Positions 27,801-38,800 of a stretch of DNA of 64,000 nucleotides are shown piece by piece. Source of the stretch: Sapria himalayana (taxonomy: Eukaryota > Streptophyta > Magnoliopsida > Malpighiales > Rafflesiaceae); NCBI GenBank assembly GCA_029783825.1, contig JAREIK010016256.1, positions 1 to 64,000 of the forward strand. Reading direction: 5' to 3'. A program made the translations under genes and the position numbers. The notes beneath the pieces are model-generated. The model searched no databases. It saw nothing but the letters and a program-made list of their open reading frames with translations, and was not told where the DNA came from. Position 1 is the stretch's first letter; each line of letters starts with the position of its first letter.

Positions 27801-27918
27801 GCTTGTAAGCTTTCCTTTAGTGTTCTTCTTTGAGAGAGTGTGGAGTGCTCTTTTTTGTAGAGAGTAGTTTTCTTCTTCTTGATAAATTAGAGTTTTGTTC
27901 TCAAATTTTTTCAACATT

Positions 27919-27930
27919 TGGTATCAGAGG
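27919..27930 (+). promoter_or_regulatory. Primer-binding site (initiator tRNA-Met)
   Basis: TGGTATCAGAGG lies two bases after the 5' LTR. Plant copia elements commonly use TGGTATCAGAGC, the complement of the 3' end of initiator tRNA-Met. Eleven of the first twelve bases agree; the match falls off after GAG. Confidence 0.88.
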
Positions 27931-28299
27931 TAGGTTGTGAGATCTCTAGGATATTTTTGAGTATGCTCTATGGTTGCAGCACTGTCTAATCTTCCACATC
28001 AAAAAAAAAATATTTCTTGAGATTGGTTTTTGGTTAGAAGCATCTAGTTGTTCTTGTGGTTGCTGGAAAAGGTTTGTGGTGTGGAGGTGCATGTCAAGGA
28101 TAAGTTTTGGCTAAAGACTTGGTGATTTAAGCGTGTCCATTGTGACCCACCTCTCTTTCCTGGGAACTTACCTGGTGTACTATTCACGACTACGTACTAT
28201 TCCAGTATACGACACTATTCACGTATACGGTACTGTTCATATAGTTCCCGTGAAATAGTGTGACCCTTTCCAAGTAAGAAGCAGATTGTTGTAAACAAA
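27931..28299 (+). other. 5' leader of copia element
   Basis: Untranslated leader between the primer-binding site and the gag ATG. It contains four copies of ACTATTC or ACTGTTC starting at 28179, 28196, 28214 and 28232, spaced 17-18 bp. These are followed by GTGAAATAGTG (28250-28260), which is nearly complementary to CACTATTCAC. The arrangement could fold in the RNA. No other feature is seen. Confidence 0.6.
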
Positions 28300-29649
28300 A
28301 TGGCTGATCTTCAAGTCGTTGGAGGGATCAAGAAGCTCAATAACCAAAACTACAACATATGGTCAACATGTATGGAGTCTTACCTACAAGGTCAAGATTT
28401 GTGGGAAGTTGTTGGTGGTGATGATGTTAGACAACCGGCAGTAGAGGATGCAAATGGCATCTTGCGGAAGTGGAAAATTAAAACAGGCAAAGCAATGTTT
28501 GCCTTAAAAACCACAGTTGAAGAAGAAATGCTTGAGCACATTCGGGATGCCAAAACACCAAAGGAAGCATGGGATACTTTTGATACACTCTTTTCAAAAA
28601 AGAATGATGCAAGACTGCAGCTTCTCGAGAATGAGCTGTTATCGATGACGCAACGTGACATGACGATTGGTCAGTACTTTCACAAGATGAAGTCACTATG
28701 CCGCGAAATTTCGGAGTTAGATCCGAAAGCTCATATTGGAGAAACTAGGATAAAGAGAATAATTATCCATGATTTGAGACCCGAGTATCGAGGGTTTGTT
28801 GCTGCTGTACAAGGATGGCCGACACAACCATCTCTTGTTGAGTTTGAAAATTTGCTAGCCAGTCAAGAAGCAATGGCTAAGCAAATGAGTGGTGTCTCGC
28901 TGAAGAGTGAAGAAGAAGCACTCTACACCAACAAAAGCAAAGCCAGTTTCAAGCGGAATGATGGTAGCAGATCAAAAGCAAATGGTGACAAGATGAAAGG
29001 AAAGAATGGCTCTCATCAAAGGGGAGATTCAAAGAATCAAGATAATAGCAGAAAGTTTGGTGGCAAGTGTTACAACTACGGGAAGATGGGCCACATGGCG
29101 AAAGATTGTTGGAGCAAGAAAAAGCACATTGAAAGTAATGCTGCTACTTCAAGTTCTAATGAAGATGATTGGGATGGCTTATCGTTGTTCGCTAAGGAGG
29201 AAGAAGAATTAGCTCTTACTGCAACAACACCCGAAAAGATTGACTACGAGAATGACTGGATCGTAGACTCAGGATGCTCAAATCACATGACGGGTGATAA
29301 AGAAAAGTTGCAGAACCTGTCAGAGTACAAGGGAAATCATGTGGTGGTGACGGCCGACAATTCGAGGTTTCCAATAACTCACATTGGTAAAACAATAATT
29401 ACACCTCGGTATAATCCTAACCAAGTGCCACTTGAAGATGTTTACCATGTTCCAGGAATGAAGAAGAATTTACTATCTGTGTTTCAACTAACATCATTAG
29501 GCCACTATGTCCTCTTCGGTCCACAAGATGTGAAGGTGTTTCGAGACTTCAAGATCTCAGAAAAGCCAACAATGGAGGGAAGACGATTAGAGTCTATGTA
29601 CGTGATGTCAGCGGAGTCTGCATACGTAGACAAGACAAGAAGAAATTAG
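28300..29649 (+). CDS. Gag and protease segment of copia element
   Basis: 449 codons, open until the first stop. Residues about 10-195 form the UBN2-type gag domain found in plant copia proteins ([18 protein letters not shown] near the start). A basic, Lys- and Ser-rich linker (about 200-255) precedes the zinc knuckle at residues 257-270. The knuckle pattern is C-x2-Y-x4-H-x4-C, so the second metal-binding Cys is replaced by Tyr260. The retroviral-type aspartic protease begins near residue 318, with catalytic Asp323 in [11 protein letters not shown]. In an active element Gag forms the virus-like particle and the protease cuts the polyprotein. The knuckle defect would weaken RNA binding even without the downstream stops. 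Confidence 0.92.
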   Translation: MADLQVVGGIKKLNNQNYNIWSTCMESYLQGQDLWEVVGGDDVRQPAVEDANGILRKWKIKTGKAMFALKTTVEEEMLEHIRDAKTPKEAWDTFDTLFSKKNDARLQLLENELLSMTQRDMTIGQYFHKMKSLCREISELDPKAHIGETRIKRIIIHDLRPEYRGFVAAVQGWPTQPSLVEFENLLASQEAMAKQMSGVSLKSEEEALYTNKSKASFKRNDGSRSKANGDKMKGKNGSHQRGDSKNQDNSRKFGGKCYNYGKMGHMAKDCWSKKKHIESNAATSSSNEDDWDGLSLFAKEEEELALTATTPEKIDYENDWIVDSGCSNHMTGDKEKLQNLSEYKGNHVVVTADNSRFPITHIGKTIITPRYNPNQVPLEDVYHVPGMKKNLLSVFQLTSLGHYVLFGPQDVKVFRDFKISEKPTMEGRRLESMYVMSAESAYVDKTRRN

Positions 29650-30138
29650 ACAACAGATTTGTGGCACATGCGGTTAGGTCACGTTAGCTATTCAAAGCTA
29701 AGTGTGATGGTGAAAAATTCAATGCTGAAAGGGCTTCCTCAACTTGACGTACGAGTAGACACGATATGTGCAGGATGTCAGTATGGTAAAGCGCACCAAT
29801 TACCATACAAGGAATCAGAATTCAAAGCAACGGAACCATTGGAGTTGGTTCACTCTGATGTGTTTGGTCCCATTAAGGAACCATCAATTGGAGGTATGCG
29901 ATATATGGTGACATTTATCGATGACTTCTCAAGGTATGTGTGGGTTTTCTTCATGAAAGAAAAATCTGACACATTCTCAAAGTTTAAAGAGTTTAGAGAG
30001 TCAGTTGAAGCAAAAGTGGGGAAGAAGATCCATTGCCTGCGCACAGACAATGGGGGAGAATTCAGCTCAAGGGAGTTTTCACAATACCTAAAGGAATGTG
30101 GCATACATCGTCAGTATACTTGTGCCAATACACCATAA
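29650..30138 (+). pseudogene. Integrase segment of copia pol
   Basis: Same frame directly after the first stop. It starts with the zinc-binding region ([10 protein letters not shown], then [10 protein letters not shown] near 29768). Next is the catalytic core: first Asp at 29857 in LVHSDVFGP and second Asp at 30046 in RTDNGGEFS. The third acidic residue, Glu at 30154 in GVAERKN, lies beyond the TAA at 30136. The spacing from second Asp to Glu is 35 residues, exactly the DD35E pattern. An active integrase would insert the cDNA and make the 5-bp duplication. Confidence 0.93.
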
Positions 30139-31062
30139 AAAAATGGGGTAGCCGAGAGAAAGAACCTCCATCTTGTAGAAATTTGTCGAAGTATGTTACA
30201 TGCAAAGAATGTGCCAAGAAGGTTTTGGGCTGAAGCAATGAGGACTGCAGCCTTTGTGATCAACAAACTTCCCCAGCCAAAGTTGGAATTTATCTCACCC
30301 TTCGAGAAACTGTGGAACATGAAATCTACAGTTAACTACTTTCGAGTATTTGGCCGTGTATGCTATGTCTTTGTTCCTGATCATTTGCGGAGCAAGTTTG
30401 ACAAGAAAGCTATTAGATGTATCTTTGTGGGATACAATGACCAGAGAAAGGGATGGAGATGTTGTGATCCAACAAATGGAAAATGCTACACTTCACGGAA
30501 TGTGGTGTTTGATGAAGCATCTTCTTGGTGGTCCTTGAAAAAGGAGGAGCTGCCAGACTCAAAAGAATTCGAAGACAAGTTGCAACAAAAGATGGAGAAG
30601 GATACTGTTCAACTTCTACCAAATTCAGAAGAATCAGAAGATTCAAATGGTGATGAAGCTGAACAAAAAGTGACTCAAAGTCCTTGGCAAACTGGTGTGT
30701 ATGTGCAACCAAGTGAAGAAGGTGGGCCTAGTGAAGCTGAAGAGTCGACTCCAACATCTCAACTTCGAAGGTCAACAAGAACACGGAGGCCGAATCCCAA
30801 ATATGCCAATGCAGCCATAGTTGAAGAAGCAACTGTGGTAGAACCTGAGTCGTTTGAAGAAGCATCAGAGGATTCTCAATGGATAGCAGCTATGAAAGAA
30901 GAGATCGATGCACTTGAATGGAATCAGACTTGGGATCTCGTGCCAATGCCAAGAGATGTGAAACCGATATCTTGTAAGTGGGTTTACAAGTTAAAGCATC
31001 GTTCAGATGGGTCAATTGAAAGGTACAAGGCACGATTGGTAGCTCGTGGTTTCTCTCAATAG
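30139..31062 (+). pseudogene. Integrase C-terminus, linker and start of RT
   Basis: Continues the frame between the second and third stops. It begins with the integrase Glu motif (GVAERKN), then the copia-type integrase C-terminal region ([20 protein letters not shown]). An acidic, Glu- and Ser-rich linker follows (about 30560-30740). The reverse transcriptase N-terminus has the hallmark WKWVYKLK-type run ([20 protein letters not shown]) and ends at ARGFSQ before TAG. Confidence 0.92.
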
Positions 31063-31713
31063 TACGGACTAGAGTACGATGAAACATTTAGTCCAGTGGC
31101 TAAACTCACAACTGTACGAGTTCTACTTGCACTTGCACCCAACAAAGATTGGAATTTGTGGCAAATGGATGTGAAGAATGCTTTTCTTCATGGAGAGCTG
31201 GATCGGGAGATTTATATGATCCAACCAATGGGTTTTCAAAGTCGAGATCATCCTGAATATGTTTGTAAGCTATGGAAAGCACTCTATGGATTGAAACAAG
31301 CACCTAGAGCGTGGTATGGTAAGATTGCTGAATTTTTGACACATAGTGGTTATTCAGTAACACCTGCAGATTCTAGCCTATTTGTCAAAGAAAATGGAGG
31401 AAAGATAGCTATCGTGCTAGTGTACGTAGATGATTTAATCATAACCGGTGATGACAAGGAAGAAATTCTTCGGACCAAGGAGAATTTATCAGTTCGTTTC
31501 CAAATGAAGGAACTTGGGCAGTTGAAGCACTTTCTTGGTCTAGAGATTGATCGTACACATACAGGAATATTTCTTTGTCAACAAAAATATTCCAAAGATT
31601 TGTTAAAGAGGTTTGGAATGCTCGAATGCAAGACGATTTCAACTCTGATGGAACCAAATGCCAAAATGTGCGCACATGAAGGAAAAGACTTGGAAGATGC
31701 AACAATGTATTGA
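31063..31713 (+). pseudogene. Reverse transcriptase catalytic segment
   Basis: Frame between the third and fourth stops. It contains the copia RT motifs in order: [26 protein letters not shown] with a catalytic Asp, [12 protein letters not shown], and the YVDD box at 31423-31434 ([14 protein letters not shown]). The motifs are intact, so the loss of function comes from the stops. It ends at TGA just before the conserved QLVGSLIYL. Confidence 0.94.
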
Positions 31714-32265
31714 CAATTGGTAGGTAGTCTAATCTACTTAACCTTGACTCGACCTAACATATCTTATGCAGTTGGTGTGATGAGTCGTTACATGCAAAAT
31801 CCAAAGAAACCCCATTTGGAAGCTGTTCGACGAATATTGAGATATGTGAAAAGTACAATCGATTATGGTCTTTTGTACAAGAAAGGGGAAGACTGCAAAT
31901 TAGTTGGTTACTGTGATGCTGACTATGCAGGTGATCATGACACCAGGAGGTCAACAACTGGGTATGTATTTAAACTTGGTTCCGGAACAATTTCCTGGTG
32001 TAGCAAAAGGCAGCCGACAGTATCGTTGTCAACAACTGAAGCAGAGTATCGAGCAGCAGCAATGGCAGCTCAAGAGATTACCTGGTTGGTACAGTTGATG
32101 AATGATCTACATCAATCAGTAGATTATTTAGTTCCACTATATTGTGACAACCAATCGGCAATTCGTTTGGCAGAAAATCCAGTCTTTCAGGCAAGAACTA
32201 AACATGTGGAAGTGCATTATCACTTTGTTAGAGAGAAAGTTCTGCTAGAAGAAATTGAGATGTGA
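31714..32265 (+). pseudogene. RNase H segment of copia pol
   Basis: Frame between the fourth and fifth stops. [20 protein letters not shown] links RT to RNase H. RNase H acidic motifs are [20 protein letters not shown] and [15 protein letters not shown], followed by the conserved [13 protein letters not shown]. In active elements it degrades the RNA of the RNA/DNA hybrid. The TGA at 32263 removes the last part of the protein. Confidence 0.93.
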
Positions 32266-32394
32266 CAAATCAAGACAGATGATCAAGTTGCAGACTTGTT
32301 CACCAAAAGTTTGAGTATAGACAAACTCGAAATGTTTTGCCATCAGCTTGACATAGTGTGGAGAATGGGAGCTGACATTGAGGGGGAGTGTTAA
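32266..32394 (+). pseudogene. C-terminal tail of copia pol
   Basis: Open in frame after the fifth stop. It carries the typical end of copia pol (QIKTDDQVADLFTKSL) and runs through the polypurine tract into the 3' LTR, ending at TAA 32392-32394. Confidence 0.88.
32380..32388 (+). promoter_or_regulatory. Polypurine tract
   Basis: GAGGGGGAG lies directly before the TG of the 3' LTR, the usual primer site for plus-strand cDNA synthesis. Confidence 0.92.
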
Positions 32395-32806
32395 AAATCA
32401 ATGTCAACCCAACTTCAAGACAAACCCAAGTTGAAGCCCAACCCAATTCAAGCCCATTTTGTTTTGGTAAATGTTTAATGTGTTTTTTAGTAAAAGTTTA
32501 AATTGTGTTAGTGGAAGGTAGGTAGAAGGTTGGTAGAAGTTTGGTGGAAGTTAGGTAAGAGTTAGGTAGATGTTTTTTTTATTCAATGGTTTGGATTAAT
32601 TTACTACTATTTAATCGTGTGGTTGATATTGAATCTTGTAACTTATAAATACCCCCCTTGTATTTGTGTTTTTTAATTTCATCAATAAAAGCTTGAAAGC
32701 TTTCCTTTAGTGTTCTTCTTTGAGAGAGTGTGGAGTGCTCTTTTTTGTAGAGAGTAGTTTTATTCTTCTTGATAAATTAGAGTTTTGTTCTCAAATTTTT
32801 TCAACA
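32389..32806 (+). repeat. 3' LTR of copia element
   Basis: 418 bp, same ends as the 5' LTR. TATA box at 32644-32651 and AATAAA at 32684-32689. The six base differences from the 5' LTR are five transversions and one transition; two single-base indels cancel in length. Confidence 0.96.
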
Positions 32807-32811
32807 AGATA
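32807..32811. repeat. Target-site duplication, right (AGATA)
   Basis: Five bases directly after the CA of the 3' LTR, matching the left copy. Removing one copy and the element restores the expected satellite sequence around GTGAGAGATATAATTTAAA. Confidence 0.95.
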
Positions 32812-35800
32812 TAATTTAAATAATTTATATTTCATCAAAATAAATATAAGCCTATAAATATAGGCACAATTTTAAAAACAAAAATTTATTATTTAGTAAA
32901 ATATTTTATTATGATTTCGTATCATTTTATATTTTGAATTTATATTTTAATTTATATCATTCTTTTTAATAATAATTTATTAATTATTTATTGGTCATTA
33001 TTATAATATCTATTAATAAAATTATTTATATTGAGGTTACATTATATTTAATTATTATGATTATTATAATTATATATTATATTCACATTTAAAAAAAATT
33101 AAAAAATATTATATTTTCAAAGGTTATAACCTTCAAAAATTAAAAAAAATCAAAAAATTAAATTTTTTGTTTTTTCATTCTTAAAAAAAAACTATAAATC
33201 ACTAAAGGTCTAAATAATTAAATCATTAAACTCCTAAACCACAAAACACCTAAATACTTAAATCATTAAACCGGTATATCCTGAATAATAAATAATAAAT
33301 TCAAATTTTATTTGTATTCATTATAATTTTAAATATTCATTTTAATTATTTATTATTTAGTAAAATATTTTATTTTGATTTCATATCATTTTATATTTTG
33401 CATTTATATTTTAATTTATATCATTCTTTTTAATAATAATTTATTAATTATTTATTGATCATTATTATAATATCTATTAAAAAATTATTTATTTTGAGTT
33501 TACATTATATATAATTATTAAGATTATTATAACTAAATATTATATTCACATTTTAAAAAAATTAAAAATTATTATATTTTCAACGGTTATAACCTTCGAA
33601 AATTAAAAAAAAACAAAAAATTAATTTTTTTGTTTTTTCATTCTTTAAATAAAAACTATAAATCACTAAAGGCATAAACACTTAAATCACTAAACCCCAA
33701 AACACCAAAATACATAAACTATTAAAACTATATATCCTGAATAATATATAAAAATCTCACTTTTATTTGTATTCATTATAATTTTAAATATTCATTTCAA
33801 TTATTTTTAGTTTATTTTTATAGAATTATAAATTACAAAATAAATTATGAGGAAGACAAATATAATTTAAATAATATACTTTTAAGAAAAAAAATATAAA
33901 CTTATAAAAAGAAGCAAAACATCAAAAACATTATTATTTAGTAATTTATTTTATTTTGATTTTGAATAAATTTAGGTTTTGCAAATATATTTTAAATAAT
34001 ATCTATCTTATTTATAATAGTTTATTAATTTATTTTTTGATCATTAATATAATATCTATCAATATAATTGTTTATATTCAATTTATATGATATATAATTA
34101 TTAATATAATCAAAACTAAAATAGTATTCACATTTAAAAAAAATTTAAAAATTGTTATATTTTTAAAGGTTATAACCTTAAAAAATGAGAAAAAATAACA
34201 AAAAATAAATTTTTTGTTGTCATTGTTTAAATAAAACTTATGAACCATTAATTACCTAAACACATAAATCTCTTAACTCCTAAACCCCGAAGGTCCTAAA
34301 TACTTAAACCTTTAAACTCATAAACCTTAAATATAATTTAAATAATTTATTGAAATATTAATTACAAAATAAATTATAAGTGATACAAATATAATTTAAA
34401 TAATTTATTTTTTATCAAAAAGAATTTTATTATCTAATAAAATGAGGCAAAAACTAAAAAACAAAAATTATTATTTAGTAATAAATTTACTTTGATTTTT
34501 AATCATTTTAGTTTTTGTAATTAAATTTAACTATATATCTATCGTATTAATAATAGTTTATTAATTTATTTTTGATAATTGATATAATATCTATCAATAA
34601 AATTGTTTATATTTAGTTTATATTATATATTGTTATAATAATTATTATTACTAAATAGTGTATTCACATTTTAAATAAATTTTAAATTTATTATATTTTC
34701 CATGGTAATCTTTTAAAATTTGAAAAAATATCAAAAATAATTTATTTATATTTCATTGTTTAAATAAAACCTATAAACCACTAAATGCCTAAATACTTAA
34801 ATGAATAACTTCTAAATCTCAATAACCCTAAATAGATAATTTTTTTAATCAGATATTTCCTAAATAATAAACAATAAATCTCATTTTTATTTTTTTCATT
34901 ATAATTTTAAATATTCATTTTAATTATTTATTTGTTTATTTTTATATAGATATTAATTATAAAATAAATTATGAGTTAGACAATTATAATTTATATAAAT
35001 TATTATTCATCACAAAATATATAGATAAATTTATTAAAAGAAAAAAAAATTAAAAACGAAAAATTATTATATAATAATATAAAATGTTTTGCTTCTGAAT
35101 CATTATTGGTTTTGTAATTATATTTTAATTGATATATATCTTATTAATAATAGATTATTAATTAATTTTTTGATCATTATTAGAATATTTATCAATAAAA
35201 TTGTTTATATTGAATTTATATGATATTTAAATATAATGATTATTATAACTAAATATTGAATTAAATTTGGAAAAAAAATTTAAATTTATTATATTTTAAA
35301 AGAATATAACCTTTGAAAATGTAAAAAAATAAAAAATATATATTTTTGATATTTCATTGTTTAAATAAACCTATAAATCACTAAATGCCTAAACACTTAA
35401 TTCAATAACTCCTAAATCTCTAAAACCCTAATAATATAATCCTTTTAAAATAGTATACCCGAAATAATAAATAATAAATCTCAATATTATTTTTTTCATT
35501 ATAATTTAAAATATTCATTTTAATTATTTATTCATTTATTTTTATATAAATATTTATTACAAAATAAATAATGAGTTAGACAAATAAAATTTATATAAAT
35601 TATATTTCATTGAAAAATATAGATAAACTTATAAAAAGAACAAAAAATTTAAAAACTAGAATTTATTATATAGTAATATATTTTACTCTCCTTCTGAATC
35701 TTTTTAGATTCTGTAATTATATTTTAATTGATATCTATTTTATTAATAATTGTTTATTAATTTATTTTTTGATCATTTTTAGAATATTTATCTATAATAT

Positions 35801-38800
35801 TGTTTATAATGAATTTATATGATATATAAATATATTGATTATTATAACTAAATATTGAATTCACATTTGAAAAAAATTTAAAAATTATTATATTTTCAAA
35901 ATTTAAAACCTTTGAAAATATAAAAAAATAAAAATAAATATTTTGTTATTTTAATTTTTAAATAAAACTTATAAACCACTAAATGCATAAACAGTAAAAT
36001 CAGTAAAATTTTAAGGACGTAATGTCTAAATACATAAACCATTATACTGCTATATACTACTTAATAATTAAGAAATCTAATTTTTATTTCAATTTATTAT
36101 TATTTTAAATATTCTTTTTAATTATTTATGAGTTTATTTTATAGAAATATTTATTACAAAATAAATTCTGAGTGCGACAAATATAATTCAAATAATTTAT
36201 TTTTAATAAAAAAAATATATATACTTATAAAAGAAGTAAAATTTTAAAAATTAAAAATTATTATCCAGTAATATTTTTAGTTTAATTTTGAATCAATTTG
36301 TGTTTTGTAAATATTTTTTAATTAATATCTATCTTATTATTAATAGTTTATTAATTTAATTTTTGATCATTATTATAATATCTATGAATAAAATTGTTTA
36401 TATTGAATTTATATGATATATAATTATTAAAATTATTATAACAAAATATGATATTCACATTTCAAAAAATTTTTATATTATTATATTTTCAAATGTTATA
36501 ACCTATGAAAATGACAAAAGATTACAATTTTTTTTTTGTTATTTTATAGTTTAAATAAAACCGATTAACCTCTAAATACCTAAAAACATAAATCGCTAAA
36601 CTCCTTAATGACAAAACTTCTAAATACATAAACTATAAATTGAAAATAAATTATTAGTAAGAGAGATCTATTTTAAATAATTTATTTTTTATCAAAAAAA
36701 TATATATGCTTATAAAAAGAGGCAAAATTTTAAAAACAAAAATTTATTATTTTGAAATATATTTTATTTTGATTATGAATCATTTTAGTTTTTGCAATTA
36801 TATTTTAATTTATATCAATCTTATAAATACAAGTTTATTAATTTATTTATTGATCATTATTATAATATCTATCAATAAAATTATTTATATTGAGCTACTT
36901 TATATATACTCATTAAGATTATTATAACTAAATATTATATTAACATTTAAAAAAAAGTAAAAATTATTATATTTTCAAAGGTTATAACCTTCAAAAATAA
37001 AAAAAAAATCAAAAAATTTAATTTTTTATTTTTTTATTGTTTAAATAAAAACTATAAATCACTAAAGTCCTAAACCCCAAAACACCTAAATACTTAAACC
37101 ATTAAACCTGTATATCCTGAATAATAAATAATAAATCTCAATTTTATTTGTATTCATTATAATTTTAAATATATATTTTAATTATTTATTAGTTTATTTT
37201 TATAGAATTATAAATTACAAAATAAATTATGAGGAAGACAAATATAATTTAAATATTTTATTTTTAATAATAAAAATATAAACTTATACAAAAAGCAAAT
37301 ATTAAAAAAAATTATTATTTAGTAATATATACTTTGATTTTGAATTAATTTAGATTTTGCAAATATATTTTAAATAATATCTATCTTATTAATAATAGTT
37401 TATTAATTTATTTATTGATCATTATTTAATCTTTAGCAATGTGATTATTATATTTTGAATTTAAATGACTTATATTTATTAAGATTATTATAACTAACTA
37501 ATATATTTACATTTGAAAAAAATTTAGAAATTTTTTTATTTTCAAAGGTTATATAACCTTTAAAAATTAGAAAAAAAATTAAAAATAATTTTTTTGTTAT
37601 ATCATTATTTAAATAAAACTTATAGACCACTAAATGCCTAAACACTTAAATTTATAAACTCCTAAACACAAAAGCCCCTAAATACTTAAAACTTTAAACT
37701 CGTAAACCTTAGATATAATTTAAATAATTTATTTTTCATCAAAAAAAATATAAGCTTATAAAAAGAAGCAAAAACTAAAAAACAAAAATTATTATTTGGT
37801 AATAAATTTTACTTTGATTTTGAATAATTTTAGGTTTTGAAATTATATTTTAATTTATATTTATCATATTAATAATAGAATATAAATTTATTTTTTGATA
37901 ATTGATATCATATCTATCAATAAAATTGTTTATATTTTGTTTATATTACATATAATTATAATGATTCTTATTACTAAATATTGTATTCACATTTTTTAAA
38001 AAATTTAAAATTATTATATTTTCAAACTTTATAACCTTTGAAAATGTGAGAAAATATCAAAAATAATTTTTTTGTTATCTCATTATTTAAATAAATCCTA
38101 TAAACTATTAATTGCCTAAACATTTAAATCAATAACTGCGACATCTCAAAAACCATAAATAGATAATCCTTTTAATCTATCATACCCTAAAAAATAAATA
38201 ATAAATAATAAATCTCAATATTATTTTTTTCTTTATAATTTAAATTTTTTTTTTAAATTATTTATTCGTTTATTTTTATTAAATATTAATTACAATAAAA
38301 ATTATGAGTTAGAAAAATATAATTTAAATAAATTATTTTTCATCAAAAAATATAGATAAACTTATAAAATGAATAAAAAATTTAAAAACAAATATTTATT
38401 ATATAGTAATATATTTTGCTCTCCTTATGAATCATTTTAGGTTATATAATTATATTTTAATTGATATCTATCTTATTAATAATAGAGTATTAATTTATTT
38501 TTTGATCATTATTAGAATATTTATCAATAAAATTATTTATTTTGAATTTATATGAAATATAAATATAATGATTATTATAACTAAATATTAAATTCACTTT
38601 TGAAAAAAATCTAAAAATTATTATATTTTCAAAGGTTATAAACTTCAAAAATAATAAAAAATCACAAAAATAATTTTTTTTTATTTTATTATTTAAATAA
38701 AACTTATAAACCACTAAATGCCTAATCATTTAAATATATAGACTCCTTAACCCCTAAACCCCCATAATACTTAAACCATTAAACCTAAATAACCAAAATA

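Larger units (their letters stand above)
27499..27916 (+). repeat. 5' LTR of copia element
   Basis: 418 bp, TG...CA ends. It contains a TATA box at 27755-27762 and an AATAAA signal at 27795-27800. Against the 3' LTR it differs at six substituted sites and two single-base indels. Confidence 0.96.
28300..32394 (+). pseudogene. copia gag-pol polyprotein, five in-frame stops
   Basis: A single reading frame of 1,364 codons plus stop runs from the ATG at 28300 to a terminator at 32392-32394, inside the first bases of the 3' LTR. Order: gag, zinc knuckle, aspartic protease, integrase, reverse transcriptase, RNase H. The frame never shifts. It is broken by TAG at 29647, TAA at 30136, TAG at 31060, TGA at 31711 and TGA at 32263. 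Copia families normally make one polyprotein that self-cleaves, so this copy could at most yield Gag plus protease. The start was chosen as the first ATG after the leader that opens the long frame; the N-terminus ([14 protein letters not shown]) is typical of gag in this group. Confidence 0.95.
27499..32806 (+). mobile_element. Ty1/copia LTR retrotransposon, full length, inactive
   Basis: Complete 5,308-bp element. Two 418-bp LTRs beginning TGTTAAAAATCA and ending TCAACA flank a primer-binding site, a gag-pol frame and a polypurine tract. The 5-bp sequence AGATA is duplicated on both sides (27494-27498 and 32807-32811), which proves integration into the satellite. The domain order, with integrase before reverse transcriptase, is diagnostic of copia rather than gypsy. 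LTRs differ by six substitutions and two single-base indels, so the insertion is fairly young. The internal gag-pol carries five in-frame stop codons and cannot make a full polyprotein. The lineage within copia was not resolved. Confidence 0.97.

Noticed and set aside
29006..29212. Plus-strand frame of 68 codons inside gag, and the minus-strand frames across the copia element
   Set aside because: They are shadows of the gag-pol frame, which alone carries conserved motifs.
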